Shown in pieces: positions 35,420 to 47,599 of a DNA stretch of 64,000 bases. Below the pieces are notes generated by a model, which was not told where the DNA came from, did not search any database, and saw only the letters and a list, made by a program, of their open reading frames with translations. The translations under genes and the position numbers were made by a program. This DNA is from Gnetum montanum (taxonomy: Eukaryota; Streptophyta; Gnetopsida; Gnetales; Gnetaceae): the NCBI GenBank assembly GCA_015680685.1, contig MNCI01007821.1, positions 192,426 through 256,425 of the forward strand. The letters run 5' to 3'. Numbering within the stretch: the first letter of the stretch is position 1; each line of letters starts with the position of its first letter.

Positions 35420-36385
35420 ATGGATTCGTGTGCCTGCGTCTGTGCACCGACGCTGCCGCAGGAGAAGCTGCGGCGACGAAAGAGGGAGGACGAGGAGGAG
35501 GACGACGACGAGGACGAGGAATTGGGGACGGGTCTGAGACTGAGACTCAGTCAGGGGGGCATCCATGGCTACCGAGGAGTACGGCGCCGAAGTTGGGGAA
35601 AGTGGGTGTCCGAGATTCGGCAGCCCGGCAGCAAAGTCCGCATATGGCTGGGCTCCTACGACCGCCCCGAGATGGCAGCGAGAGCCTACGACGTGGCTGC
35701 TGTATATCTCAAAGGACGCTTCGCGCTGCCCAATTTCCCGCATCTGGTCCAGACGCTTCCCCGGCCTGCGTCTCTCCATCCCAAACACATCCAGGCCGCA
35801 GCCTCCCAGGCCGCTCTCGCCTTCTCTCTTCCTCCTCCTCCTCCTCCTCCTTCTCTTCCTCCTGCTGCTGCTGCTGCTCCACCGCCCCCTCCTCCTCCTC
35901 CTCCTCCTCCCCCTCCTCCGATCCCTTGTCCAAGCCATCCTATTCAAAATCAAAGTTGCCGATCCGATTGGCTGCCCCAAAACATTGAGAGTGACATAGA
36001 AATGTCAGGCAGCTCTTGCTCTGCGGAGGAGGCCGCGTCCGCCGGGGCTCCCATGACGAGGTACTCGTATGAGGAGTGCTGCCGCTTGCTGAGCGTGCAA
36101 ACACGTACTGTGGAGGAAACGGAGGAGACGTGGCAATTCGACTCTCCCATGAGCATGCTGCTCCGTAACATCGCCCGGGCTGCCTTCGTCAACAGCCCCA
36201 GCGCTAACAATGCCTATGCCTGTGCCAGTGGCACTGGCAATGGAAATGGCAATGCCATTGGTGTACCTTCTGATAATGATGAGGAGCAACAGCAACAGAC
36301 ACAGGCACAGGCAGAGGTGCCGACACAGCCGCTGTTTCATGTAGACGACTCCACCGACACTTGGCTCCTGTGGAACGACAACTAA
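35420..36385 (+). CDS. AP2/ERF transcription factor, DREB subfamily
   Basis: Predicted nuclear DNA-binding regulator of 321 residues, no intron. One AP2 domain spans residues about 50-107: [18 protein letters not shown], then [17 protein letters not shown], ending LPNFP. Val at AP2 position 14 marks the DREB type; position 19 is Gln rather than the common Glu. Behind the domain [15 protein letters not shown] is the extension seen in A-4/TINY-like and related DREBs. Other parts: a basic patch KLRRRKRE (16-23) that can serve as a nuclear signal, an acidic run (23-34), a long poly-Pro tract (about 140-175), a Gln-rich stretch and a C-terminal DTWLLWNDN resembling the acidic LW-type activation motif. 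I chose the ATG at 35,420 because residues upstream are not AP2-like, although the frame is open back to an ATG at 35,066 (439 residues). GC content and CpG are far above the flanking transposons. The family acts in abiotic stress and development through DRE/GCC-type sites; the specific role is unknown. Confidence 0.9.
   Translation: MDSCACVCAPTLPQEKLRRRKREDEEEDDDEDEELGTGLRLRLSQGGIHGYRGVRRRSWGKWVSEIRQPGSKVRIWLGSYDRPEMAARAYDVAAVYLKGRFALPNFPHLVQTLPRPASLHPKHIQAAASQAALAFSLPPPPPPPSLPPAAAAAPPPPPPPPPPPPPPIPCPSHPIQNQSCRSDWLPQNIESDIEMSGSSCSAEEAASAGAPMTRYSYEECCRLLSVQTRTVEETEETWQFDSPMSMLLRNIARAAFVNSPSANNAYACASGTGNGNGNAIGVPSDNDEEQQQQTQAQAEVPTQPLFHVDDSTDTWLLWNDN
35822..35930 (+). repeat. (CCT)n/(GCT)n compound microsatellite in the DREB coding region
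   Basis: Runs of cct, tct and gct triplets encode the poly-Pro/poly-Ala tract. They also create long spurious open frames on the opposite strand and in the other forward frames. Length polymorphism between individuals is likely. Confidence 0.9.
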
Positions 36386-36514
36386 AACACTCTTTACTTT
36401 CACTCATTCACTCATTCTTCACCAACTTGACCTTGCAATTCTTTTTATTCATACATACACACATGAATGATATAGTACATGTATAGTTGTGTCTCATTTC
36501 AAGTAAGTTTCGAG

Positions 36515-36680
36515 TCTGCAGCCTCACCACCATCAATTCAACCAGGCATCAGTCAATCCACAAGACCCTCCCTCCGTCCCTCTGTTTTTTGGGTGTGTCT
36601 GCAGTCTCACCAGCATCTATTAAGCCAGTCATCAGTCAATCTACGCAACCCTCCCTCCGTCCCTTTGTTTTTTGTGTGTG
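36515..36680 (+). repeat. 83-bp tandem repeat behind the DREB gene
   Basis: Two 83-bp units start tctgcagcctcacc (36,515) and tctgcagtctcacc (36,598). Each contains catcagtcaat, ccctccctccgtcc and a tgttttttg run. It lies about 130 bp behind the stop codon, probably in or near the 3' untranslated region. Confidence 0.85.
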
Positions 36681-39600
36681 TTCCTTGCCACTTGCGTATA
36701 TAATCCTTCAGCTTAAGCAACCCCTTGTGGAAACTCTCAATTTCCCTATATAAATCCTTGACAAACTATACGTTTTGTTCCTCGGCATGGCTTGTAATTG
36801 GCTTCCAAATCGTTATGGCTACATACATATCTAATTTAATTGCTGAAATTCTCAGAGATTCTTATTAGTGTAAAGACCTACGTGTGTCTGAAAAATCCAT
36901 TATCTTGCGGAGCTGTATGTGTTGTGTTTGTGAGATCGTGCTTGTCCAGATGACATATGAACATCTCGCCCAGTTCTGTATGTACGTACTACGTACTACG
37001 TAACCATGGCGGTCTCATGTTGCAAACTAATGTGTACCCAGTTTCATTATTCTTCTAATAGTCCATTACACATTAATTAATTGTAATGCGCCCATGATTT
37101 TGCTTTGACGCCCGACGCTACGCGTTACATTTTCTCTGCACTTTGTGACTATGAATTTTGACTGTCTCCTTCAATTTCTGAGTACAAGCAACCGGTGCTC
37201 TTGGGTCGGCCATGCCTTTCAACGTGGTGGGCCACTTAGCCCAACCAATAAATTACCCTTTACTTTGTTCCAGGTGTAGCACAACAGATTTACCGACTAG
37301 CTGTGGGTCAACAATTCGTGGACCAGAGTAATCACCGTCTCTGTATAGATATGCCGGAGATATTGCCGATTGTTCGAACGGGTTTAATATGTTTACACAA
37401 GCGGACAGGATGCTGCTGGGAAGCTCACAGATGTATTTTAAAAAGAAACGAAAACAAACGTGGGGGGTTTCACATACCCAACTTCAGTCATTCGCCACGT
37501 CACTTCTCTTCTTAGTTCAGTTCCTAACAGGGCCAACAACTGTGTTCCAGATTTGGAGCGTATCCATTGCAGAAACTTCGTGGAACAGGGAGCCGCACGC
37601 AGATATTTCCTGATAAGAAATTTTATGGTGAATAGTTCCTGGTAAGTACAACTGGCAGAATTTCAGGCTGTCGCTGTTGCTGCAACTATGGAAATTATGT
37701 CTAATTCATTATATGTGACCATTTTTATGTTTAATTTAAATTCATGGTTTATGAAGCCGAACGTGTTAAAATTATAACATTTTTAAAAGAGAAAACAACG
37801 GAGTAGATCACTTCCAGTTGAACCAAGGCCGTTACTAGATAGCAAGAAACTGTGTCTAGTTACACTCTGACCGCTAATATTTTGACCGTTAACGGAGTAC
37901 GTACAATTAATCAAATAAATAAGATTGAACATATATCAAAACGATGGAACTTTGCGTCAGGGTATGCTTGGTCCCGACGGTGTATTACATATCCTGTGCT
38001 TAAAGAACAGCAACTTGTTAAAGATGGTTTCCCGCGTATATACATTGAATCTGAAAAATGAGATACGTCGTTGCCCTATGATTTCAGCGCATAGAGCGAT
38101 GAGCTTTCACCATCGTAAAAAGGCCTAAATTTGATAGGGAAGAAACGCTCATGCTGGTTGAAAGAAATATATACATATAAGAATGACGGTTGGAGTTACA
38201 GTGCGTGGAATCTGCAATTAATCACTCAGCAATATTGAAGTCGATTCAAAATGAGATAGGATATTTAATTGCATCTATATTGCTCTATTTTCATTGATTT
38301 TTTATATTTAATATGTTGTTTATTGCTAATTGTGATGTCAACCGAAAACTAAAAATTCTACATTTGATTTTCTATGTGACCTGACCTGAGAAAAAATGGA
38401 AAATGCTAGCCAATATTAATGGATAACTTGCATTTTCTTGCTAATATTGCCTACTTCAATCTGATTTTTATACCAATTTATTCCGATTTTTCCTATAGAA
38501 CTATTTTGGATTTACCGATCCGATAAGATCTTTTAATCTATGGTTAGCGTTTCAAACCCACCTTTAGTATATTTACCAATTTACCGCTTTCTTCAGATTA
38601 CGATATTAAGTCAAATCAATAATATGATAGAATAAGAAAAATACAATAACAGAGGGACTCGCATGATCCAAGTCCTTTCAGCTGGCAAATGCATCTTTTC
38701 ACACATCAGGATCATAGGGACTGTTTCACTGGTACGTCCTCCCGCCACCGCCCATAGTACTTAAACACACTGCCCACCTGTAATCTGTTAAGCTCTGAAT
38801 GCTTCTAGAACCAAAGGTGAACGCAAACTTTTCAGCAAAAAGAACGCTACAGTGAAAGCTTTTCAGCAAAGTCGAAACCTAAATCTGCAGCGGTGCAGAG
38901 ACGAACGAAGAAATCACCTCAGCAAAATCGTTAAATAAGGAAGAAAATAATTTACATACAATGAATTAATTTTAACGAGTTAATTATGTTAGGATAACGC
39001 CATCTTTCAACACACTGAAATTTGTCTATTTGGTGTTGCAAGGTTGGAATGTGATGCATAAATTATGCGTTTTTTACTTGTGTTTAAAAAATTGAGAAGC
39101 ATCTAAAAAACGCCGGAGTACATAGAAATGCATTAGTTTTAATAAAAACTAAGTAATATTTGTATATTAAATATCTGTATGGTTGCAGTATTTAGAGTTA
39201 TTTATCCTATTATATGTTGATCTTTCTAGAAAATAATCATATTTCGTTGGTTTATTTTGTTAAATTTTATAGGTATAATGTGCTAACAATATTGATTCTA
39301 ACCTTTAAACAATACATAAAAAGCTGAAAATTCAAATGTAATGTAATACTTAATAATATAAATGTAATGATTGATGGATAGAAATGATTATACTTCTTTT
39401 TTAAATAAAAAATGCATTTTTAAAAGATTTAGGATACTTTTTAATAACTTGATATTCCAAGCTTAGTGCCTAGGACCAATTGACCAATTCATTGTGACAT
39501 GAGTCATGTTTGATATGGTCCCTAAATTTCATTTCAGGGCCATCAAGCTATCACATGCTAAAACTCCCTTTCTCTAACCACTTTCACCAAGCCATCATTT

Positions 39601-39786
39601 CTTTTTAACTTTAATCATAAAAGATATTTTAGAACTTGTTGTTTGGAAAAGTTATGGCTATGATTAAATAAAATAAGCCTCCTTGTAGAAATTATAACAA
39701 TTATTTAAAAGTTATACAAAAAAGAGTTATTACCAAGTTCAAAGTTAGTGAATCCAAAAACAATTTAACTATTGGGGTAAAGCAAG
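36681..39786. other. Right flank of the gene island, no gene recognised
   Basis: Mostly unique-looking DNA, moderately AT-rich. It holds a tacgtactacgtactacgta run near 36,983-37,001 and several short ORFs (37,303-38,128) without domains or codon-like periodicity. It becomes very AT-rich from 38,940 on. I saw no transposon domain. Confidence 0.5.
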
Positions 39787-40587
39787 TGATGAGCGATCAC
39801 GTACCCCTATGCCCAACCATATGAATCACAAGCGCTCACGCATGATCCGATCGAATTCTATGGATGGAACTAGTTGTGGTATCTGGATCATTAGACTTTG
39901 ATCGCAATTTGCTGCCTTCCTACTTGGACTAGTGGTAGCTTTGTCACGTATGATTTAGTCCAAAGTGAGGCATATGATGTTGTTTAATTTCATGTTTTCT
40001 AAGTTTAATTACCTACAACAAGAATGAAAGGTAGAGTAATTTAAGATCTAATTCATTTACTACCTAGCTAGCCTAACACAAGTACTAGTCCCACTTTCTT
40101 GGACACATCTTGAACACATATAGTGCTGCTAGGCTACCAAACATCAAGCATTACTAGGTTACCAAACAATATATGTATGCTCGAAGCAATTGTACTTGTG
40201 TTCATTAACAACTGGAAATTAATTAGTTAATTTAAATGCATGGAAGTAAAGTGCTTTAAAGGAAACATTAATATATTCTCAGTGTTGCAAGGATTATCAA
40301 AAGGGTTCGTTTTTATTCTCATCACATTGCTACACTTAGGTACATCAGTGTTTGAATAAAGATCTATACACACTTAGACTCCTACTGTGGGCACTCAGAA
40401 AATATTCTAACTATGGCGAAAACAAATTGCAAGAGCTTTACTACTTTGATTGAAAAAACTATGAAAAACTAATGCCAAATTGGGAGCCCATGCACTATAT
40501 TTATAGGCCAGCATATACCCCTTGATGTTGCATCTCAGCTTCAATGTTGGATACCTAACATCGAAGTAGACGAAAACATGATTCATC
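39787..40587 (-). repeat. 3' LTR of the pol-less Athila-like copy
   Basis: 801 bp. The reverse strand starts TGATGAATCATG and ends acgtgatcgctcatca. The TATA box (reverse ctataaata) is near 40,496-40,506. The tail ccctatgcccaaccatatga (forward) is shared with the sister LTRs. Confidence 0.85.
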
Positions 40588-40600
40588 ATACCCCCACAAC
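40588..40600 (-). promoter_or_regulatory. Polypurine tract
   Basis: Reverse strand agttgtgggggta, directly before TGATGAATC. Same form as the tract at 24,084-24,095. Confidence 0.75.
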
Positions 40601-42506
40601 TAAATGAAAACTTGTCCTTGAGTGAAGAAGAGGAGGAACACGTTCCTTACAAAATATTGGGAAGGTATGGGATTATTGACTAATATACAAATTGACTCAA
40701 ATGGAACAGATAGACTGAGTGCCCAAGTGCATTGAGTCATAATCTTTACAAAATTGGGTGTTCATGATAAGAGAAGTGAACACCATGGATAAAACTGACA
40801 TCCAACGCCTCTTCGCAACTAAAGAACAAGAGAGAAGATCCCATGATCATGAATGGTCCTCATCATGTGGTACTACTGCATCATCCTTGGTGAAGATAGT
40901 CATGTTTCCAGTCCATGCTTCCCACTGCAACCATAATAGAATCATGAATTAGTATGCAATGCGTAACACATAGCAGTTGAATGCCTTGTCTCGTTGATGG
41001 TTACACTTGGCTAGGATGTGATTATGGTAGATTGAATCTTTTAGTAGTGTTAGCGGGAAGGTTGAAAAATAGGGTAAAATAGATAAGTGATCCATTAAAT
41101 TTGAAAAAGTTCTACACAAGGGAATATTTGAAGAGGTTGTAAGAATTCAAAATAATAAAAATGAAGGTTCACTATAAACTATTGTGAAGATGTGCCCAAT
41201 TGGATGCCTTTGATGAGGTAAACAAAAAAATTTTATTGTAAGAATGTCTAAGGATAAAGAACTTAACTAACCCAACTAAAAGATATGCAAGTGGGCCCTC
41301 CCCAAAGTAGGCACAAGCCTTTTATGCCCTTGGAGAACTTCAAACAAAAGAGTTTGTGGGCTCTGTGGATGATTAATGGTTATGGAAGGTTAAGTACAAA
41401 AACCCAGAAGAAACTACCTAAGAATTCTGACACATCAAACTAGGACATCGAACAAGAACATGAAACTAATAGTGAAGTGAGACATGAAAAGAATAGATGG
41501 ATGAGAGAGAGTGGAATGGAGTTCCTGATTAAGGTCACATGAAGTCCCTTGTGAATTTTATGGTTAAATGACTAGATAAGATCCATCATTAGTCCAAACC
41601 AAAACCAACCACATTCAATGACTTCTAATCAACATTCTAAGACCAGTCCATCCCCTTGAGACATAGGAATGCTTCCACAAAACAACCATCATTCCTTATT
41701 AGATAAGAAAAGAGAAGTAGGAAGTGAGAAAAGGCCTTAGTTAGAGGGAACCTTCAGGCATGGGTAACATATCTTTCTAGTTCTATAACTAGTGCTTGTA
41801 GCTTATTTATTTTATCTAAGGGATGTGCTTTGAATTCCCATCATTTTTTTTGAAATGGGAACCACACCATGCAAAGATGTATGCATTTATTTTTTCTAAG
41901 TGATGTGCTTTAAATTCCCAATGTTTTTTTATTAGAACCACACCATGCAAAGACTTATTCAACTTCCTTTTATTGGTCAACATTGAATAGTAAGAAATCC
42001 ATGAAAACACACATGCACCTAGCTAAATAGAAAGGCACAAAGAATATCTAATCCCCTTGAATCCATGACCTATTCAAACCTTTGAATCCTTTCCAATTCT
42101 AGAAACTACCAAAGTCATCAGTTTGTTAAAGTTTCATTAATGAAAAAGGGACTACACGTCTCTAGAACAAGAAAAACCATAGAGTTTATGGATGGGTGGA
42201 TGCTGTGGACTTACTACTTGTTGCATGAAAAATAAACAATGTCCTAATCATCCATAAAAAAATTTAAAGACAAAAACTAAACACCAACAATTAAATAACA
42301 AAATAGTACATGCCACCATCAAGTAACGCATTACCACTGTACCTAGCACTTATTAATAAAAAGTTAGAAACTCACACCAAAATAAAATAAAAGAAAATAT
42401 AAAAGAAAGTGTAAAATTTTCAAGAAATAGCAAATGTACTAACAATGGTGTAAAACAAAAATTAGAAAAGATTAATAACATGGAAACAAGAAGATGTAAA
42501 ATAAAG
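40601..42506 (-). other. Post-pol non-coding region of the pol-less copy
   Basis: It shares ordered words with 18,836-20,164: the reverse of ggagggcccacttgcatat near 41,283, ggaaccacaccatgcaaag near 41,858 and again near 41,935, and ccccttgaatcc near 42,052. It leads straight to the polypurine tract, so the accessory ORF seen in the 13.4-kb element is absent. There is no coding signal. Confidence 0.65.
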
Positions 42507-42509
42507 NTA

Positions 42510-44080
42510 GGGCCACTGGGTGTCTATTAGTGGTGTGGTGGCTAGGTAGAAAAATTGTTGGTCATACACTTGATGGTTAAATGTATGGTGGATTAGGGTA
42601 TGAGGTGTGTTAATGTTATGGATGGTTAGCCATGATTGTACTCTTGATCATGATATAGTATGCATGGATTTATTTGTCTCCCCATGCTTGTAGATTCATT
42701 GGTTGTTTTTAGGATTGGACTACTAATGGATGGTGGCCCTTGTATATGATTAGAGGATGTTGGTTGAGACAAGGAAGGTGGTGCACTAGATTGGCCTTAT
42801 GTTGGCTTAGATGTTACAGTGGGTCCATGTGTGGTCTACTTTGGCTTATAGCCTTTCCTCCAAAATGGATGTTTCCTATGTGGTGGTTGAGACCCACTAG
42901 TATCAGCATGTTTTTGCATATTTGTAGCATAAGTGGCATTTTTTTGTTGATATTGGAATGTTAAATCTTCTTGTGTCATTGGTAGTAGCTTGTAATTAGG
43001 TGGAGTATGAGGATATCGAGGGTAAGATGGATGGTAAGAGGAGTGAGGTGGTGTTCCTTCAAGGGATGTCATGGGTTGATGGTACTTGAGAGAATGGTAG
43101 TGCTGATTTGAAGTAGAATATGTAGAACTAGTTGGAAAAACAAGATGTTGAACATAATATCCATGCAGTTTTGGTAGATAGGGCTGATTTGGTGGTGGCA
43201 TCCCCCACGACTATGGTTGTTGCCATTGTGATTGATGATCATGTTAAGGTTGGTAATAAGTCCCCCTAGGATGGTATAGTCGATTGTGGGACTATCTATA
43301 ATTACCTTGTGGAAGAGGAAATCTCTTGAGCATGTGCTTTTGCTTAAAATCGAATTTAAGGTAGTTGCCCAATACTCCTATAGATGCAACAAGATTTGGG
43401 TAATGGCCCTTTAAATGTTCATATATGTAGATGTCACATCTAGTATCTTCGTTTTTGGTTGAGTCTATAGCCTCACTTTCTTTAGCCATTTTTCCTATTT
43501 GCTAAAAAGTGTTCTTGGTTGTTTCTTCATTCTGTATCCTTCGTTGACTATGATCACCTAGCTTATTTTGCATGATTTTCTCCTTGATCATCTCAATGAG
43601 AGTTGTCACATTTTCATATATCCATTGGACATCCTATTAAACTTTTCTTAGAGTTCATCAATCGACTTTTGTATTAGTAAGATTTGTTGCGGAATCATCT
43701 TATCAAGAGTTTTTCGTTCTCCTTACCATAGATTTGGACCCCCTTCTATTGAAGAGTTGGGTCCCATTGATACTTGTCAACATTTTCCCATTTGCATATC
43801 TCTCCTTCTTCTTCTTTTGCCACACCCTCGATTAGCTTTTAGATTTGATGGGCTTGGAGCTCATATAATTGCCCTGGGGCATACATCCCAAGGGCCTCCC
43901 TTGTTTCATTATGAAGCTTGTATATGATGTGGATATGTTACCTTTCCTTAGAGAAACCATGGACTAGGCATCTATTTAGTAAGTCATAATATCTATCTAT
44001 CTATCTAAGGCCATGTCCAAGGGTTCATGTTATTCTTACTTCCACTCTTGGATCCCTCTCCTTAAGTTGGACACTCTCGC
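42510..44080 (-). pseudogene. Gag of the pol-less Athila-like copy (partial)
   Basis: Read leftward. A decayed capsid region with PLGMYAP-like wording lies near 43,870. MAKESEAIDSTKNEDTRCDI at 43,489 corresponds to the SDSDDETEYDIC segment of the sister gag at 46,880, followed by YEHLKGHYPNLV. A Pro/Tyr/His-rich tail (HSSYHPSYPRYPHTPPNYK) runs to 42,836 and beyond. No zinc knuckle is visible. The gag N-terminus lies beyond 44,080 and is lost. Confidence 0.65.
43987..44008 (+). repeat. Short (ATCT)n microsatellite
   Basis: About four atct units inside the decayed gag; likely a local slippage product. Confidence 0.6.
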
Positions 44081-44087
44081 ATAGCAA

Positions 44088-45034
44088 TGAGTTGCATTAA
44101 TTTGGCTACATGGATAAGGCCTTGTTAACATAGCCTCATTGACTAGGCCTTGTTGATGAGGCCTTATTGATGCAGCCTTGTCAAGTAGGCATCATCAACG
44201 AGGCCTAGTTGATGCATCTTACCATGCATCGATGAGGCCCTATCAATGCTGTGTCAATTTTCTTGATTTTTGGCTATAAATACATGCTTATAGTTGCATT
44301 TATGGCATAAGTAGATTGTAGTTGTAGTGGAGTTCTTGCATTTTTTCCATTCAAAAGTTATAATTTTTTCCTCGAGTGCCTACAGTAGGAGTCATTGAGT
44401 GTATAGATCTTTATTCGAGCATTGTTGCACTTGAGCATGATAGTGTAAAGATGAGCTTTATGATAAACCTTACAACATTTTGGATAGATTAGCTATTTTA
44501 TTTATACATTTACTCCTTTCAGTTATTTATTAAATTCTTTCAATTAGTTATGAAATATTTCCTAGTTATTACATTAATGAGGCAATTAAGCAAGATATAT
44601 TACACATATAAGTATGACCACTTCGAGTGTAACACACGTTTGCTTGGTAATCCCAGTAGCATTATCACTTGGTACACCCAGTAGCAGATACGTGGGTTCA
44701 AGACATGTATGGAAAGTGGGAACAAATACTTATGTTAGGATTAGTTAAATAATAAGTTAATTTAGATTAGTTAATCAAATCCATTTTTATCTACAATTCA
44801 AGAACCCAACTATAAAACATAAAAATGATAAAAATAAAATGCCTCAATTACACTTAACCATACCAAAAAATGTCACAAGTGTTATTGGGAAGACAAAAAT
44901 TGACCTTAAGGTTAGATTCACTTTCTAAAGGCCTAGTGCACTGGAAATGAAAAAGTTTTTAGAATTTGATCATATTACATGTGAATGCTTTGTGATTCAT
45001 ATGGTTAGAAGTAGGGGTACTTTGCCACTCATCA
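44088..45034 (+). repeat. 5' LTR of the second forward Athila-like copy
   Basis: About 947 bp, from tgagttgcattaat to gccactcatca. U3 carries several aggccttgttgatg/gaggcctcatc-type words, the TATA box ctataaata lies near 44,273, and the shared ttattcgagcattgttgcac is in R/U5. The start is placed by alignment with the sister LTRs and is less certain than the end. Confidence 0.8.
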
Positions 45035-45053
45035 TTGGCATCATTTCTAGGAA
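45035..45053 (+). promoter_or_regulatory. Primer binding site, tRNA-Asp type (decayed)
   Basis: ttggcatcatttctaggaa against TTGGCGCCGTTGCCGGGGA, directly behind the LTR end. Confidence 0.65.
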
Positions 45054-45190
45054 CTTTGTTTGTGGAGTGTACACTATTTAGACTGAAGTGAATACCATTA
45101 ATATTGTTTTACAAACCTCAAGGTCAATACCATTTCCCACTATACATAGATTTATAAAAGCACATTGACAATTTTATTTTGTTTTGCAAA

Positions 45191-47500
45191 ATGTCTTCTT
45201 CTTCTTGCAAGCAAAAGGATACCAAACCACCAGTTCCACAAGAATCCAAGGTGGTATACACTCATCCAGATGAGTTTGTGCCAAATTTTACCTTTATCCT
45301 ACATCAAGATGAACATATGAGATGGTGTGATATGGAGGGAAACATTGTCTTGCCATCTGATAGATTTATACTTGGGGTGCTATTCAAAATCCTTAAGACA
45401 TTAGGCATAGTATATATTCATGAAGAATACATTGTGGATGGCTATAAAACTCAAAACTACTGTCCCACTAAAACACAATGTAAATGAGATCAACATCACA
45501 AGAAACTCCATGAAGCTACAAAGGGGAAAATTTTACTAATTCCTTGTTCCTACTAAATCAAGAGGGAAATGAGGATCCTTCCTTGGAAGGTTATTAACAT
45601 GAATATTTTCAGTCCACTAATACTAATGGCGAGGGTGTGAACCTAACCTTGTAATTGAGTATTTATAAATTGGATTTAGAAAAAATTAATAGCCAAGGTA
45701 GGAACTCAAGTAAACATTGCAACAATAAGGGATCTAAGGATGGTAATCGTAAAAAGTGTAAGAGTGGTGACAAACACCATGATGGCAGTGGTGGTCCACC
45801 TTCCTCTTCATCCTCTTCATTCAATTCCAAACATTCCTTTTCATCTAACAGTTCTCATTAAAGTTTCCATCGAAACAACCATGATGAAGGTGATCACCAA
45901 GATAACAATGACCTTGAATGCCACCAAAACTGAAGGGGTGGCCAAAACCATCATTAGTTTCATCAATGCAGTGATGATGATGAACTCTTATTGGAAATTC
46001 GAAGTATGCTCAACATTGCATAGGCAGTGAAAATCCCAACTAGGCATATGAAGGATAGTCGGATGAAGTGCTTAGACATGAATAATATCCCAAGATTTGA
46101 GGGGGATATAAATTTGATTTTCAAACACATCTACAAGCTTTTCAAGATGCCTATGCCTTATAAAACATAGAGAGTGAGTGGTAGAAACTGAAGCTTTTCC
46201 CAATGAAATTCATTAAGGAAGCCGAAAGTTGGTACTGGTCCTTAGAGCTAGAATCCATTTGTTGATGGAGTACCATGTTATAGCTGTTCAATGATAAATT
46301 TGAGAAGGCAAATCCAAGGCTAGAAACAAAGAGTACATGAACCCTTGGATGTTTCCATGGGCCACTACTATTCACTCCTACATCAATGCCTTGGCCATGA
46401 TTACTCTAAGAGGGAACAACTTTGCCACATCATAGATGGGCTTAGAGTAGAAATGAGAAGAACCCTTGGGGTGTATGCCTAAGGAAGGTTGTCTGAAATC
46501 AGAGCACATTAGATCCAAAGGCTAGTTGAGTAGGTAGAAAAAGAAGAAGGTGAGCTATGAAAATGGGAAAGTGTTAAAGAATATAATAAGGACCCTTTCA
46601 TTAGAAAATGAGGTCTAATTTTGTGATGATGAGGAGTTACCACTTGATGAAGTGGTGAATAGAAAGACCTTGCCCATCCAAAAACCTATTTTTGATATTT
46701 TGACCAAGGTTGACAAGTTATGGGACTCTTTGGATGAAAAATTTCAAACCACTTTAAAGATTGCTAAAGAATCCAAAGAGAAAAATAGTGATCATAATCG
46801 CATGAGGCAAAAAGAAGTTGAATGTGCCTACTAAAGAAGTAAGGGAAAAGTTGTTGTAGTAGAGGAAGTTTTGGAGTCTGACTCTGATGATGAAACTGAA
46901 TATGACATATGTTAATATGAGCACCCAAATGGATGTTTCCCTTTGGTTTCACACTTACAAGAGTCTAAAGTGTATGCATTGAATCCTAGCGTAGCATGTA
47001 GGCAAGCTCCAAGATGATTGCCTTATCCTTAAGGTAGTCCAAGATAGTTCCACAAATAACAACAAGCTTACTACCCAAGTGTAACTCCTCTACAACCTTA
47101 TGAACAATACCAATAATGGTACCAACCAAATCATGGGGAATGCCACCGCAAAGGTAGCAGTACGCTTATAGGTAACTAGATCCATATGAGTACTATGTTC
47201 AACAGCCTATCTCCCCTAGAAGTTCTACAAGTCATGCATCATTCTAGCATCACTATTACCCTCTAGAGTATCATCACACACATTCACTATCTACTCAAGG
47301 GAAAAATCCATATCCATATCCTTATCATCCTTGATATCCCTCTACACCTACATGTCCACCTTCAACCCAATTACCTCCTACTCTTTCTATGTAGGGTGAG
47401 ATTCCTCCATAGCCACAACAATGAAATGCTACAAGGGTTGTACACTCACAACTAGTTTTTCAACCAAGTGGTCCAAATAGTCGATTAAGAAAATGACCTT
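45191..47500 (+). pseudogene. Gag of the second forward Athila-like copy
   Basis: Opens with MSSSSCKQKDTKPPVPQESK at 45,191 and TFILHQDEHMRWCDMEGNIV near 45,290. A Ser/His/Asp-rich region (45,655-45,900) follows. The segment KTLPIQKPIFDILTKVDKLW at 46,661 continues to SDSDDETEYDIC at 46,880 and to a Tyr/Pro-rich tail. Some stops are present. The middle acidic/Cys segment is shared with all three other gags here and may be a family-specific feature; no classical CCHC knuckle is intact. Confidence 0.7.
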
Positions 47501-47599
47501 TGTTCTAGCCCAATAATCCTCTCTAACCCTTACAACCTACTTTGGTCAATTGTCTTGCATCTCCATTACCCTCATTCTCTACATCAAATACCTTTGAAT

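Larger units (their letters stand above)
39787..44087 (-). mobile_element. Athila-like derivative lacking protease and pol, 5' end lost
   Basis: Leftward element: 3' LTR at 39,787-40,587, polypurine tract at 40,588-40,600, the shared post-pol region to about 42,506, then directly gag from about 42,510 to 44,080. Protease, RT, RNase H and integrase are missing. Its 5' part is replaced by the forward Athila-like copy that begins at 44,088, which probably inserted into it. Confidence 0.75.

Noticed and set aside
35291-35980. Long ORF (229 aa) on the reverse strand over the DREB gene
   Set aside because: It is the shadow of the GC-rich coding region; its Arg/Glu runs come from the triplet repeat and it has no domain.
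35428-35999. Two further forward-frame ORFs (186 and 144 aa) inside the DREB gene
   Set aside because: Poly-Ser and poly-Leu runs from the same microsatellite in the wrong frames; the AP2 domain is in the other frame.
37303-38128. Short forward ORFs right of the DREB gene
   Set aside because: Overlapping in several frames, without recognisable motifs or gene-like signals.
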